A stretch of 60,153 nucleotides of DNA from an uncultured Bacilli bacterium (GCA_947632345.1 CANROW010000003.1:1-60153), one strand, 5' to 3'; positions 27,601 to 35,494 are shown, counted from the stretch's first letter. A program made the numbers and translations. Notes: generated from the letters alone by a model not told the origin.

Positions 27601-27637
27601 CGTTAGTCAAAAATTATTAATTAAAAGTAGGAGGTGA
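24611..27637 (+). CDS. Large BspA-type LRR protein with C-terminal Cys/His domain, copy 1
   Basis: 1008 residues, no signal peptide. BspA-like leucine-rich repeats (LRR_5) occupy about residues 25-145 and 195-350 (units such as IGNRAFKNCRALETVIMSPN and IGSYAFAGAKNLEELTI). A helical region of about 400 residues follows. The C-terminal domain (about 800-1008) carries C856-N-C858-C859-A-H861 in the block LILGKYCNCCAHVAGAG, then MRASMI, NLIIRD and AKATIAV. BspA repeats usually bind proteins; they are secreted in many hosts, but here they appear cytosolic. The C-terminal domain resembles PcfJ-like or GNAT-like folds only loosely. Divergent from the VWA operon and coupled to copy 2 by a 4-bp gap. 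Confidence 0.85.
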   Translation: MKVIDGILQEVCNEDLNDGHFDIPNGIVKIRQSAFSNCSKLKSVFFPQSVIEIGNRAFKNCRALETVIMSPNVRKIGRQAFCNCFNLSKLDLPSNLEELHDEAFKNCQSIKKINIPPLLTKLPNNAFLNMRSLEDITVSPDNKAFSTFEHKILIDNHLQALILYAAGCPDKTFSLKDYCVSNDNGSESEIINYMTSVISFITSIGSYAFAGAKNLEELTICSCTDQISANAFKDCDNLKTLNVEGIPFSSSQFLFINLENRANAKELDIPPFPFETINFKGDFVRIGFEAYSFLPVNGYQSSFRNVKNVTLPTNGSYLIDRQAFSNSCPNLEKVFIPAAVSRIIDNAFPSTTELIFENGLHFKNLHNMERDVDFLGEYELYALNDEDGTYFIKHGDNVMTITKKQIQNICSHPKEILSNPILFITYMNDLLEHDLVIKPLLNGILMTSMGEKTKRILFANLKKDDAFFINVLENSKLLDELDEDTKDLLSWDNHFNKVIDYINVLRKYNITDPILHHKILMNKYPVEKLEQLIKLDLPLLEKILTESHFFDSDLSNMPKPVLTLTNAILANDNLTTFFNLIKKYDIKDKYLYNKHFIGIADNPLFAQMLKVYDANTKRVLKMSQAINDHSTDLENLANLLILMKITGALEEDAITRQRASTFICEKIFDEYLPTGEKNAHCIVGDDLHRIFNFKDVCNEFDEGYAKFFLENYAQLYEEEKNRSGFIERTYANFKILCKTNTSHKGEQRPLKVTIDKCRNYFNEIKFDGVTEDLIELAAKLGKWFDKNEDFIKAKGVYYESFEAPRNIFTSSYIDDVGKVIYDNSPTNDLREEISPDFSYEWLPKQDADNLILGKYCNCCAHVAGAGSGIMRASMISPDCQNLIIRDGHGQIVAKATIAVNREQGYAVFNTIESSLSVRYSSILTKITKAFLRGTKAFFDSYNTNNPDQPLKEITVGSKRNTIFDFLDDEKYPTVPVHQSLKYGDYAITNFGYDGDWSVSQKLLIKSRR

Positions 27638-27641
27638 AAAA

Positions 27642-29906
27642 ATGGAATATGATAAAAATAGTAAAGTTATTGTCATACCGGAAGGAACAGTAGCAATTCC
27701 TGAGCAAGCTTTTAAAGATTTTACTAATCTTGAAGAAGTTATTTTACCAGATTCAGTTGAATCGATAGGCGTTAGTGCTTTTGAGGGATGTACTTCCTTA
27801 AAGAAAATCAATTTACCAGAAAACTTACAAGCGATTTATCCGCATGCTTTTTGGCATACAGATAAACTTGAGACCATCTCTCTTCCCAAACATATATTTT
27901 ATATTGGTAACGAGGCTTTTTCAGATCCTACTACTATTCTCTTTGACGAATTAGAACCCATTGCTGCTTCCAATCTAGTGTTTTTAGGTTTTGGTGATCG
28001 TTGCGGATATCTACTTTTAAAAGATGGACGATACTTTGGTACTATGCGACTATCAGGCTATGGATATCTTCCAGTCCAACCTGAACAAATACAAGAGATA
28101 ACTAATCACGATTATTACATAAATGTTGTTGGAAAAAAGAAGTTTATATTTGATGAAATAGATGGTGAAATTATTGTTAAACAAATTGATGTCGAAGACA
28201 ATAATGAGACTTGGGTAATTGACACGGGCTGGAATACCAATATTTTAGGAAATAACTATGATTTACAGCCATATCAAGATTTCTTCTTCAAATCCCCAGC
28301 TATTATTTATCTTCTATATGAAGAAATGAAAAAACAAGCTCTAAATCTTTTAGAACAGTATAATATAAAAGATAGTATTTTAAATAAAATTGTTGAAGAA
28401 AACCATGTAGATAACACCAATCCCCTTTGTAAAGATACAATAGAGTTTCTAGCTCGTAATATTAGTCCAACCCTCGAACAATTCATTAAGCATAATTATC
28501 AAAACAAATGTTTATACCTACCCTTTTGGTTTAAAAATAATGACTATCTGCTTGATTATTGTCAATTATTAGATCAATATCACCGCCAAGATGGAGCTTT
28601 GTTAAAATCCCACTTTGCTATGTCACTTCCTACTACATATCAAATAAAATTATTAAAGTATTGGAATCCCCATATTAAAAGAGTTCTTCAAGCTTTTGAT
28701 TTGGATAAAATACCAATTGCGATGTATGAAAGCATCATAGACAAGCCTTATTTTGAAAATATTAATAAGTGGGGATCTGAGCTAGATGCACGATTAATTC
28801 CCGTATTCAATCTATTAGAAACAATGGGAGCCTTTACTTTTGATAAAAAACAGAGTCAACAGAGTTGCAACTTTATTGTTGAAAATTTAATTGATAAAGA
28901 TATATCATGTTTTACTTATATTGAACCACGAGAGGAATATGATCGAGAATTTAGTGAATTTTTTAAAAAGAATTACCAAGAATTATTTACGATTGAAAGT
29001 AATACTAAACATTTTATTGAGAGTATCTATAATCAATTTCGCTTCATATCAAAAACCAGTTCTTCAAATAGGGGTAGTCAGCATCATTTAAAAGTTACTC
29101 TTGATAAATGTAAGAGTTTCTTCTTGATGAATGATTTTGGAAAAGTAGCTGATACTGATCGCGTTTTAGCCGAATATCTCGGTAAATACTATTCTGACAT
29201 CGACGTTTTAAAAGCTGCTAAATTGATTATCCAAGAAGCACAAATGGCACCACGAAATATTTTTACCAACGATAATAATCCTCAAAACGACATCAATGGG
29301 TTATCCGAAAGCGGTCTATATTATGAGTGGTTACCAAAGCAGTCTCTTGACAATTTAATTCTCGGTAAGCTATGTAATTGTTGTGCTCACGTCGCTGGTA
29401 ATGGAGCTGGTGTTATGCGAGCTAGTATGATTTTAAATAATTGTCAAAATCTAGTCATTCGCGATGAAAACAAAAATATCATTGCTAAGGCCACTCTGCA
29501 CGTCGACAAAGAAAAAGGCTATGGCGTTTTCAACGTTCTTGAAATATCTAACGAATATTTTCCTGTTAATACAAGTGAAATTGATGATGAACAAGATGCC
29601 TATTTCACTAATTATTGCGATGAAAAATTGGAAAGAATATACACAACTTTTATGGATGGATGTCACCGGTTTATTGAACAATATAATATTAATAATCCTC
29701 ATAAACCTATTACTACTTTAACCATTGGTACGAGAAAAAATCTCTTAAATGGTGAGTTTGAAAAACACGGTAATACGGATACTACTCCACTACCATCACT
29801 CGATTACTCTATGTTTGCTTTCTATAATCAAAATGAAATTATTGGTAATTGGCACAATGATCACGATAAAGGACAAAAACTTCTATATAAAAAGGAAAAA
29901 GCCTAA
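27642..29906 (+). CDS. BspA-type LRR protein with C-terminal Cys/His domain, copy 2
   Basis: 754 residues. Fewer LRR_5 units (about residues 8-105: IPEQAFKDFTNLEEVILPDS, IGVSAFEGCTSLKKINLPEN), then the same helical middle. The same C-terminal domain follows with C578-N-C580-C581-A-H583 (LILGKLCNCCAHVAG), MRASMI and LVIRDENKNIIAKATLHV. It ends with LTIGTRKNLL and WHNDHDKGQKLL, matching VGSKRN and GDWSVSQKLL of copy 1. The stop of copy 1 lies inside the AGGAGG of this gene, so translation is coupled. Copy 2 lacks the second LRR block of copy 1. Closed by a terminator. Confidence 0.85.
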   Translation: MEYDKNSKVIVIPEGTVAIPEQAFKDFTNLEEVILPDSVESIGVSAFEGCTSLKKINLPENLQAIYPHAFWHTDKLETISLPKHIFYIGNEAFSDPTTILFDELEPIAASNLVFLGFGDRCGYLLLKDGRYFGTMRLSGYGYLPVQPEQIQEITNHDYYINVVGKKKFIFDEIDGEIIVKQIDVEDNNETWVIDTGWNTNILGNNYDLQPYQDFFFKSPAIIYLLYEEMKKQALNLLEQYNIKDSILNKIVEENHVDNTNPLCKDTIEFLARNISPTLEQFIKHNYQNKCLYLPFWFKNNDYLLDYCQLLDQYHRQDGALLKSHFAMSLPTTYQIKLLKYWNPHIKRVLQAFDLDKIPIAMYESIIDKPYFENINKWGSELDARLIPVFNLLETMGAFTFDKKQSQQSCNFIVENLIDKDISCFTYIEPREEYDREFSEFFKKNYQELFTIESNTKHFIESIYNQFRFISKTSSSNRGSQHHLKVTLDKCKSFFLMNDFGKVADTDRVLAEYLGKYYSDIDVLKAAKLIIQEAQMAPRNIFTNDNNPQNDINGLSESGLYYEWLPKQSLDNLILGKLCNCCAHVAGNGAGVMRASMILNNCQNLVIRDENKNIIAKATLHVDKEKGYGVFNVLEISNEYFPVNTSEIDDEQDAYFTNYCDEKLERIYTTFMDGCHRFIEQYNINNPHKPITTLTIGTRKNLLNGEFEKHGNTDTTPLPSLDYSMFAFYNQNEIIGNWHNDHDKGQKLLYKKEKA

Positions 29907-29921
29907 AAATAGGCTTTTTTA
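29893..29921 (+). terminator. Terminator of LRR operon
   Basis: AAAGCCTA, 4-nt loop, TAGGCTTTTTT; the stop codon of the second LRR gene is inside the hairpin. Confidence 0.9.
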
Positions 29922-30074
29922 TTGTAAAAATGTAATTCGTTCTAAATTATCTTTTAATTCCCAAGGATAATTATCTAGTTCTTAAACTAGAAACATAAAC
30001 CACTTCTATAACACTAATTCTCTCAATAATTACTAAGGTAATTAATAGTTCTATCAATGTAAATCAATCTCCTA

Positions 30075-30836
30075 CTATTTATCAATAACAATCTTATCTC
30101 TATCTAAATAAACTATAATATTTCTTTTCAGAAGATTATTTTTATTATTGATCTTTTCCTTGCCATCATAAATATAATATTGCGAAGAAACATCATATAA
30201 AGATGGATTACTAGAAACTAATAGATAGCTATCTTTTATTTCATTGAAACGCTTTTCAGATATGTCACCAGTTAAGTAAATAAAATTGTTACCTTCGCTA
30301 ACTCTAACCATTAAACCTTTATCTTCCATTGAAGCATCATTAATATATGGATAGATATCAATTTCCAAATCCCCAAAATTAATTTTTTCATCATTAGTCA
30401 ATGTTACATTAATCGCAAAATTATCTTGGAGAGTTTCCTCAAGTTGTGAAATATTGTCTGAAGTATATAAATAATCATTTAAATAGACATAACTGACCTG
30501 ATAATTTTCTAAAATAAAACTGGCATTCTCAATACATTTATCATCACGATTGGTCAATATTAAATAATCTATTTTCTGAATATTGTTGATCTGTAAAGAA
30601 TCTAATAATTCTAATAAATCCTCTTCAAGACCCGTATCTATTAAAACTACTAAATCATTCTTTTTAATTATTTCTATTTCTGAATTACCAAGATCATAAA
30701 AATAAATTTGTGTTGCCAGATCACGATCAATTGCCTTTTTATCCTCATTTTTATTTTGTAAGAATAAAGCTATTACCAAGATTAAAATTATCAAGATAAT
30801 GCCAAGTAAAAGGAAAAGTCTATTCTTCTTATTCAT
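30075..30836 (-). CDS. Membrane-anchored metallo-beta-lactamase-like protein lacking metal ligands
   Basis: 253 residues. One N-terminal transmembrane helix (about 8-27), then a domain that follows the ComEC-type MBL pattern: IYFYDLGNSEIEIIKKND, VVLIDTG, KIDYLILTNRDDKC and FIYLTGDISEKR. In active members the third element reads THxDxDHxGG; here it is TNRDDKCIENA, so the His ligands are absent and hydrolysis is unlikely. It is probably a degenerate, binding-only relative. AGGTG ribosome binding site before the ATG; a TATAAT lies close upstream. It is not adjacent to comEC or competence genes. Confidence 0.75.
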   Translation of the reverse strand: MNKKNRLFLLLGIILIILILVIALFLQNKNEDKKAIDRDLATQIYFYDLGNSEIEIIKKNDLVVLIDTGLEEDLLELLDSLQINNIQKIDYLILTNRDDKCIENASFILENYQVSYVYLNDYLYTSDNISQLEETLQDNFAINVTLTNDEKINFGDLEIDIYPYINDASMEDKGLMVRVSEGNNFIYLTGDISEKRFNEIKDSYLLVSSNPSLYDVSSQYYIYDGKEKINNKNNLLKRNIIVYLDRDKIVIDK

Positions 30837-30883
30837 TCTATCACCTATTATAATATCATTATATCACGATTTAATATTTTATG

Positions 30884-30908
30884 TAAAAAGAACCGATGAT
30901 TCGGTTCT
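30884..30908 (-). terminator. Terminator after the M23-like gene
   Basis: Minus strand AGAACCG-loop-CGGTTCT then TTTT; the TAG stop is within the stem. Confidence 0.8.
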
Positions 30909-31599
30909 ATGATTTGTTCTTTTTAGAAATAATATCTTTTGCTGATGCCGTAATCTTATTTAGTGCATTTAAAAATTTGTTATTATTAGATTCTTCTTTA
31001 TCATTTTCTTTGAGAACCGGTAAATTTTTAAAATTTAAACCAGCATTATTTTCTATCATTGTAAAATTTTTATCAATATAAAAAATCTCTTCTGGCTTTT
31101 TACAAGTTCCTTTTGTCACCCATTTTCCTCTATTGTTTTGAATTGATTTAGTACTACTACCAATACCACAAGTAAAATGGATATGATTAGCGTTCGCTGT
31201 TTCTTGACCTTCAAGACATATTTTTTCACCAGCTTTAATTATCTTCCCAACTTTAAGGCCAAATTTTGCGATATCACTATCTTCAAAATGCACGGCAGTC
31301 ATAAATATTTTCGTAGTTCCAAAAGCTGGTGTTTTGACTGGATTAACAGACTCTAAAAATATTTTATTTGATATATTTGGATTACCGATACCATTAAGAG
31401 CAGTTATCTTCATATCAACTGGCGCATATAGATAATCACGACCACCATCCATTCCCGCTATATCAATTGGATAATCTTTGTAATTGGTCTCTTTCCAATG
31501 ATCAATGTGATTTCCACTATTATAACTTTGAGTAATTCTTAAATAATGCATTGGAAACTTTGCATAGTCTTCATACCCTTTAGTAAAACTGAATGCCAT
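30907..31599 (-). CDS. M23/LytM-like peptidase-fold protein
   Basis: 230 residues from the ATG at 31599 (an ATG two codons earlier sits only one base after AGGAGG, so the later one is preferred). Peptidase M23-like elements: YPIDIAGMDGGRDYLYAPVD (H/D metal-ligand region and the GxxxxAPxD turn), FMTAVHFED and ANHIHFTCG with the C-terminal HxH ligand pair. M23 enzymes cleave peptidoglycan cross-bridges. There is no signal peptide or transmembrane helix, so release would need lysis or a holin, as with phage endolysins. The C-terminal 60 residues are Asn/Lys-rich. No phage genes are nearby. Confidence 0.7.
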   Translation of the reverse strand: MAFSFTKGYEDYAKFPMHYLRITQSYNSGNHIDHWKETNYKDYPIDIAGMDGGRDYLYAPVDMKITALNGIGNPNISNKIFLESVNPVKTPAFGTTKIFMTAVHFEDSDIAKFGLKVGKIIKAGEKICLEGQETANANHIHFTCGIGSSTKSIQNNRGKWVTKGTCKKPEEIFYIDKNFTMIENNAGLNFKNLPVLKENDKEESNNNKFLNALNKITASAKDIISKKNKS

Positions 31600-31674
31600 T
31601 TTCATTCCTCCTATCTCTTCTCTCTAATATATTATAAGGAGAAAAAGAAAAGGAGAAACTGCGAATATCATAAG

Positions 31675-31698
31675 AAAAAAAGCTATATTTATAGCTTA
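31675..31698 (-). terminator. Terminator after the 90-residue protein gene
   Basis: Minus strand AAGCTATA-loop-ATAGCTTTTTTT. Confidence 0.8.
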
Positions 31699-31701
31699 AA
31701 G

Positions 31702-31974
31702 TTATTTATTTTTTATTGTTTTCTTTAAAGTGTATCCCTGTTCTTCTAAAAAAGTTTTAGAGCCACTCAAGGCTGAATCAAAACCATTACCATTAACGTT
31801 TTTGGCACATTCCTGACGTTTCTTTTCCGCTTCTAGTTGACTTTCAAATTCATCTGACCTTCGCATTACGTTGTCAAAATATTCATAATCTAAATCTTCC
31901 TTTAAAACTTTACATTTTGAACAAGCCATCTTATTCTCTAATTGCTTTTCTTTTTTTAAAAATTCATTTTCCAT
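31702..31974 (-). CDS. Small hypothetical protein with CxxC
   Basis: 90 residues, highly charged, not recognised. It has a CSKCKVL CxxC pair near residue 18 and another Cys near residue 57, with a predicted helix between. Cytosolic by composition. Ribosome binding site AAAGGA with a longer-than-usual spacer (10 bases) before the ATG. It ends in front of its own terminator, so it is expressed separately from the gene at 30907-31599. A metal-binding role is possible but unproven. Confidence 0.5.
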   Translation of the reverse strand: MENEFLKKEKQLENKMACSKCKVLKEDLDYEYFDNVMRRSDEFESQLEAEKKRQECAKNVNGNGFDSALSGSKTFLEEQGYTLKKTIKNK

Positions 31975-32023
31975 CGCTAAATCATCCTTTCCTATTCAGT
32001 TATAATATTAAAAAATTATCTTT

Positions 32024-33784
32024 TTATTTTAATTTACCAATGTACATATCTTGAAATATACCAGGTTTTTCTATTAATTCGTCATATTTCCCATTTTGAA
32101 TGATCTGTCCATTATCAAATACTAATATAAAATCACAGTTTTTTAAAGTCGTTAATCGATGCGCAATTGATATAATCGATGTTTTATTTTCCCTTTGTAA
32201 TTGTTCTATCTGCTGTTGAATATATTTTTCGGAAGTATTATCTAAAGCACTAGTTGCTTCATCTAAAATAAGAATTTTAGGTTTCCTTAAAAATACTCGC
32301 GCAATTGCTATCCTTTGTCTTTGACCTCCAGATAAATTCGTTCCGCCTTCTGATAAAACAGTGTCATATCCATTTGGCAATGATTCTATAAAATCAGCAA
32401 GATAGGCTTTTTGAGCAGCTTGTTTTATTTCTTCATCCTTGACTTTTTTAGACATTCCATAACAAATGTTTTCTCTTATCGTACCTGCTATTAGAAATGG
32501 ATTTTGCGGAACTAAAGCCATTATGTCAGCAATATTTTTTCGCGATAAATTCTCTAGATTTTGACCATCAATAATAATATTACCTGCAGTATTTTTTTCT
32601 AATTTAGTCAATATTTTTATAAAGGAAGATTTACCACATCCCGAAGGACCAGCTATTCCTATATATTCTCCTTGTTTAATATCTATATTTAAATTTTTAA
32701 TAACTTGTTTTTTACTATTCTTATATGAAAAACTGACGTCTTCAACATGAATGATACTTTTTGATGAAACTACTTCAGCTTTATTTGTAGACTTTTTATA
32801 TGAGAAATCTTTTTCTAAATCAATTATCTTAAAATATTCTTTAGCCAAAATAGTTGATTCTGATAATTCATCAAAAATTCGATGCAATTCACGTAATGGT
32901 GTAGTTAGTTGCGTAAAACATAGATATGCTGTTAAAACAGTACCAACACTGATAACGCCCTCACCGGCTAAATAAGCAGACATACCAATTACTAAGACAG
33001 TAAAAAAAGCTTCATTAATAAACTTTAAGCAATCATAGAAAGCCATTGCTTTATGATGTTTCATTTCTTTTTCTCTTAACCATTCCGATCTATTAGTAAA
33101 TCGATCAACTTCTGCTTCAGCATTATTAGTGACTCTTATAACTTCCAAACCATTTATTAACTCAACCATTATCCCATCCATAGATGATTTCTCTTCCATT
33201 AATTCGACTCTGATACCTTTTTGCGTAGATATTTGTCTAAAAATAATGATAATCCCAATCGGAATCACAAATAACATTAAAAAAGATAAAAATAATGGCA
33301 ACTTAGAAAAAATGACAATTATGGCCGCAACACCACTGAATATAGCGGGAGCAAAATCCATAAATAATAACTTTAATAATTTTATCGTACCATCCAAACT
33401 TCTATTTAATTTGCCGTGAATATTTCCCGTCATATTTTCTTTAAAATAAGATAATGGCGCATGTAAAAGCGAACTGATTGCTTTTGAACGCGCATCTTTT
33501 TCACATCTAGTACACGTATCTTCAACAATAACTCTTCGCACTACTTTTATAATTTCATTTGTAACAGTTACCACTAATATGAACAATAGAAAGGGAACAA
33601 TTTTCATAAATGATAAATTTTCTTGTTGTAAAACATCATCTGTCAATTTACCAATTGATAAAGGCAATAACTGGCCTAAAAGAGCGGAGATCACCATTAT
33701 GATTATGATAATGATAAAATTAATCTTTTGTCTTTTATTTAACATTTGATAAATTCTTTTCACTAAATTTTGTTTTTTATTCAT
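32024..33784 (-). CDS. ABC exporter half-transporter (permease fused to ATPase)
   Basis: 586 residues from the ATG at 33784, which has GGTG upstream; an ATG at 33841 has no ribosome binding site. Six transmembrane helices (about 20-310) form the type IV exporter domain. The nucleotide-binding domain follows: Walker A GPSGCGKSS, Q-loop LVPQNPFLI, signature LSGGQRQRIAIARV, Walker B ILILDEATSALD and the switch His in IISIAHRL. It would dimerise and export lipids, drugs or peptides. It stands alone: no peptidase domain, adaptor or precursor gene is adjacent, so the substrate is unknown. Confidence 0.93.
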   Translation of the reverse strand: MNKKQNLVKRIYQMLNKRQKINFIIIIIIMVISALLGQLLPLSIGKLTDDVLQQENLSFMKIVPFLLFILVVTVTNEIIKVVRRVIVEDTCTRCEKDARSKAISSLLHAPLSYFKENMTGNIHGKLNRSLDGTIKLLKLLFMDFAPAIFSGVAAIIVIFSKLPLFLSFLMLFVIPIGIIIIFRQISTQKGIRVELMEEKSSMDGIMVELINGLEVIRVTNNAEAEVDRFTNRSEWLREKEMKHHKAMAFYDCLKFINEAFFTVLVIGMSAYLAGEGVISVGTVLTAYLCFTQLTTPLRELHRIFDELSESTILAKEYFKIIDLEKDFSYKKSTNKAEVVSSKSIIHVEDVSFSYKNSKKQVIKNLNIDIKQGEYIGIAGPSGCGKSSFIKILTKLEKNTAGNIIIDGQNLENLSRKNIADIMALVPQNPFLIAGTIRENICYGMSKKVKDEEIKQAAQKAYLADFIESLPNGYDTVLSEGGTNLSGGQRQRIAIARVFLRKPKILILDEATSALDNTSEKYIQQQIEQLQRENKTSIISIAHRLTTLKNCDFILVFDNGQIIQNGKYDELIEKPGIFQDMYIGKLK

Positions 33785-33852
33785 ACTAACACCATATTCT
33801 AAGTATTTTAAATTCTTAATTTTATTCCTATTCTTTACCATTAATAATACGT

Positions 33853-33888
33853 AAAAAATTCACCTAACAAAATGATGATATAGGTGAA
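33853..33888 (-). terminator. Terminator between MazG-like gene and ABC exporter
   Basis: Minus strand TTCACCTA, 14-nt loop, TAGGTGAATTTTTT. It terminates the MazG-like gene before the exporter. Confidence 0.75.
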
Positions 33889-33951
33889 GATGAAATATAT
33901 TAATATCACTATCTAGAGTAGATAATAACTTTTCCAATTATTGGATTTCAT

Positions 33952-34275
33952 TTATTTTTTTAACACTTTTTCTAAAAATATTTTACTTTCAAATGCTCCT
34001 CTTTTAGAACTTTTTTCTTCAGAAGTAGCTATTACTTCTTCTAACGTTGAATTTTCTAATTTTGCTAAATATTTAATAATTTCTAACATATCTGCCAATT
34101 CTTCAATTCGATCTTTACCAGTTGCATTTAAAACTTCTTGATATTCTTCATTTAACTTTTTTTCTAGTTCAACTTTATATTCTTCATCAGTTAAAATTCT
34201 AGTAATTGGTTCTTCGCCATTTGACTTAATTATTTCAGGTATCTTATCTCTTACCAATTTGTTATATATTTGCAT
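33952..34275 (-). CDS. MazG-like nucleotide pyrophosphohydrolase
   Basis: 107 residues. N-terminal YNKLVRDKIPEIIKSNG is the recognised start of phosphoribosyl-ATP-pyrophosphohydrolase-like stand-alone proteins. The EExxE...ExxD metal-binding pattern is seen in LNEEYQEVLNA and IEELADMLEII. All-alpha NTP pyrophosphatases remove non-canonical nucleotides in the cytosol. The single-domain length fits. AGGAG ribosome binding site before the ATG. Nothing around it points to a specific pathway. Confidence 0.85.
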   Translation of the reverse strand: MQIYNKLVRDKIPEIIKSNGEEPITRILTDEEYKVELEKKLNEEYQEVLNATGKDRIEELADMLEIIKYLAKLENSTLEEVIATSEEKSSKRGAFESKIFLEKVLKK

Positions 34276-34570
34276 CCTATTTTCACTCCTATTTCAATAA
34301 AAAACAAAAGCACCTAATTTCAACATTGGTCGATTTCAGACGCTATTCCCAATATGAGACTGCATTTGATTTATCAATCAAATGGATCATTTTTTTATTG
34401 GTTTCTTTGACATACTCATCGTATCATAAAGGTTATTTTTTTACAAGGAATTTTATCTTTTTAATCGGTAATCAATTTATATCCGAAAAGAAGAACTTAC
34501 AACAAAGTTTAAGCAATAGAAATAAAGTATTAATTAACAATAGTTTTCTATATAACATTTTTTTAATATA
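34276..34570 (+). other. Gene-poor segment with one hairpin
   Basis: No credible gene: the open frame at 34326-34574 lacks a ribosome binding site and looks random. A 9-bp perfect stem with a 4-nt loop (CATTTGATT / AATCAAATG, 34363-34384) is followed 7 nt later by TTTTTTT on the plus strand, so it could be a weak plus-strand terminator. I see nothing else in it. Confidence 0.35.
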
Positions 34571-34598
34571 TTGACAAAATCAACAAAAGCGTTAAAAT
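34571..34598 (+). promoter_or_regulatory. Promoter of the 173-residue protein gene
   Basis: TTGACA, 16-bp spacer, TAAAAT; the AAGGAGGG ribosome binding site follows about 15 bp later. Confidence 0.7.
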
Positions 34599-34626
34599 AA
34601 ATGGTGCTTTGAAGGAGGGTTTTTAT

Positions 34627-35145
34627 ATGAGTGTAACTAAGACTGTAGAGCAAAAGGTCCTAGACAATAGAAAGGTAATTTTACAAACTTCCAGAGAAAT
34701 TTGGAATAATGGGTATGAAAATACTGAAAGCAAAATAATTTTACCGTATTTGACGGATGATGAGTTATTAGCAAGATATAGAAGAATTAAACCAATCGTA
34801 TCTATTGATAACGTTTATTATTATTTAAAAAGATATAATGTTAATATGATGAGAACCCAAGCTTATCTTTGGAATCTAAGCAAAGATATTAGAGCAAAAG
34901 TAGATATGACTGATGCCAAAACGATTGCTGAATTTCCATGTTATCATACTTATGGTTATGTTGGTTTCTTTAAACCATCTATAGCTGAAGTTCTTCAACA
35001 ATTTCCTGATGATGTCGTAGATGAAGCAAATGCTTTTTATATGACTAGTTCACCAGAAAATGCATATGATTTAAATATGCAAAAAGAAATAATAAATGCT
35101 GGATGTCATCAATCTACCGTAAAGGCATTAGTACTAAAAAGATAA
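34627..35145 (+). CDS. Conserved hypothetical protein
   Basis: 172 residues from the ATG at 34627, which follows AAGGAGGG; the frame opens at a TTG 18 bases earlier that is inside the ribosome binding site. Soluble, helical and slightly basic. Segments such as ILPYLTDDELLARYRRI and TIAEFPCYHTYGYVGFFKPS are visible, but I do not recognise a family. It is monocistronic: own promoter upstream, unrelated genes on both sides. Confidence 0.7.
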   Translation: MSVTKTVEQKVLDNRKVILQTSREIWNNGYENTESKIILPYLTDDELLARYRRIKPIVSIDNVYYYLKRYNVNMMRTQAYLWNLSKDIRAKVDMTDAKTIAEFPCYHTYGYVGFFKPSIAEVLQQFPDDVVDEANAFYMTSSPENAYDLNMQKEIINAGCHQSTVKALVLKR

Positions 35146-35280
35146 CACTTTATAAGTACGTTGAATTATTAATAACAAATGATTTTTTAATCGACAAAAG
35201 AAAACTATTTTCACACGGATATTGGTCGACAACATGTAAGTGTGTTGTCTGAATTATCATAAATTTAGTATCAATTTTTA

Positions 35281-35309
35281 TTGTATAAAGAACGTTTGTT
35301 TAATATAAT
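35281..35309 (+). promoter_or_regulatory. Promoter of small membrane peptide gene
   Basis: TTGTAT, 17-bp spacer, TATAAT. Predicted start gives a leader of about 60 nt before the ATG at 35380. Confidence 0.65.
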
Positions 35310-35379
35310 CGTTTTGGGAATATTTAATTAGTTTAGGTACTATTCTCCTTTACTTTTTCAAGTGAAAGGAGGTGAAGTT

Positions 35380-35472
35380 ATGAAAAAAACAGAGAAATAT
35401 CTTTGTACTATCATAATACTCCTTATTATTGTGATTTTAATCATACTAATAAAAATAGTACCAACTGTATAA
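35380..35472 (+). CDS. 30-residue hydrophobic membrane peptide
   Basis: MKKTEKYLCTIIILLIIVIL continues with IILIKIVPTV and a stop. A charged N-terminus and a single strongly hydrophobic helix rich in Ile/Leu are seen. A near-perfect AAAGGAGGTG ribosome binding site stands eight bases before the ATG, and a promoter and terminator flank it, so the gene is very likely real. Size and composition fit type I toxin peptides (Fst/Ldr/TxpA-like) or a small membrane regulator; no family match is claimed. The transcript carries four alternately oriented copies of TAGTACC, which suggests structured translational control. Confidence 0.7.
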   Translation: MKKTEKYLCTIIILLIIVILIILIKIVPTV

Positions 35473-35494
35473 GTCGGTACTAATCTTAAATTTT

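Noticed and set aside
24611..29906. Secreted adhesin interpretation of the BspA-type LRR proteins
   Set aside because: Neither protein has a signal peptide, transmembrane helix or wall-anchor motif, so surface display is not supported.
34326..34574. 82-residue open frame on the plus strand
   Set aside because: No ribosome binding site, low-complexity AT-rich content and a hairpin inside; nothing supports it as a gene.
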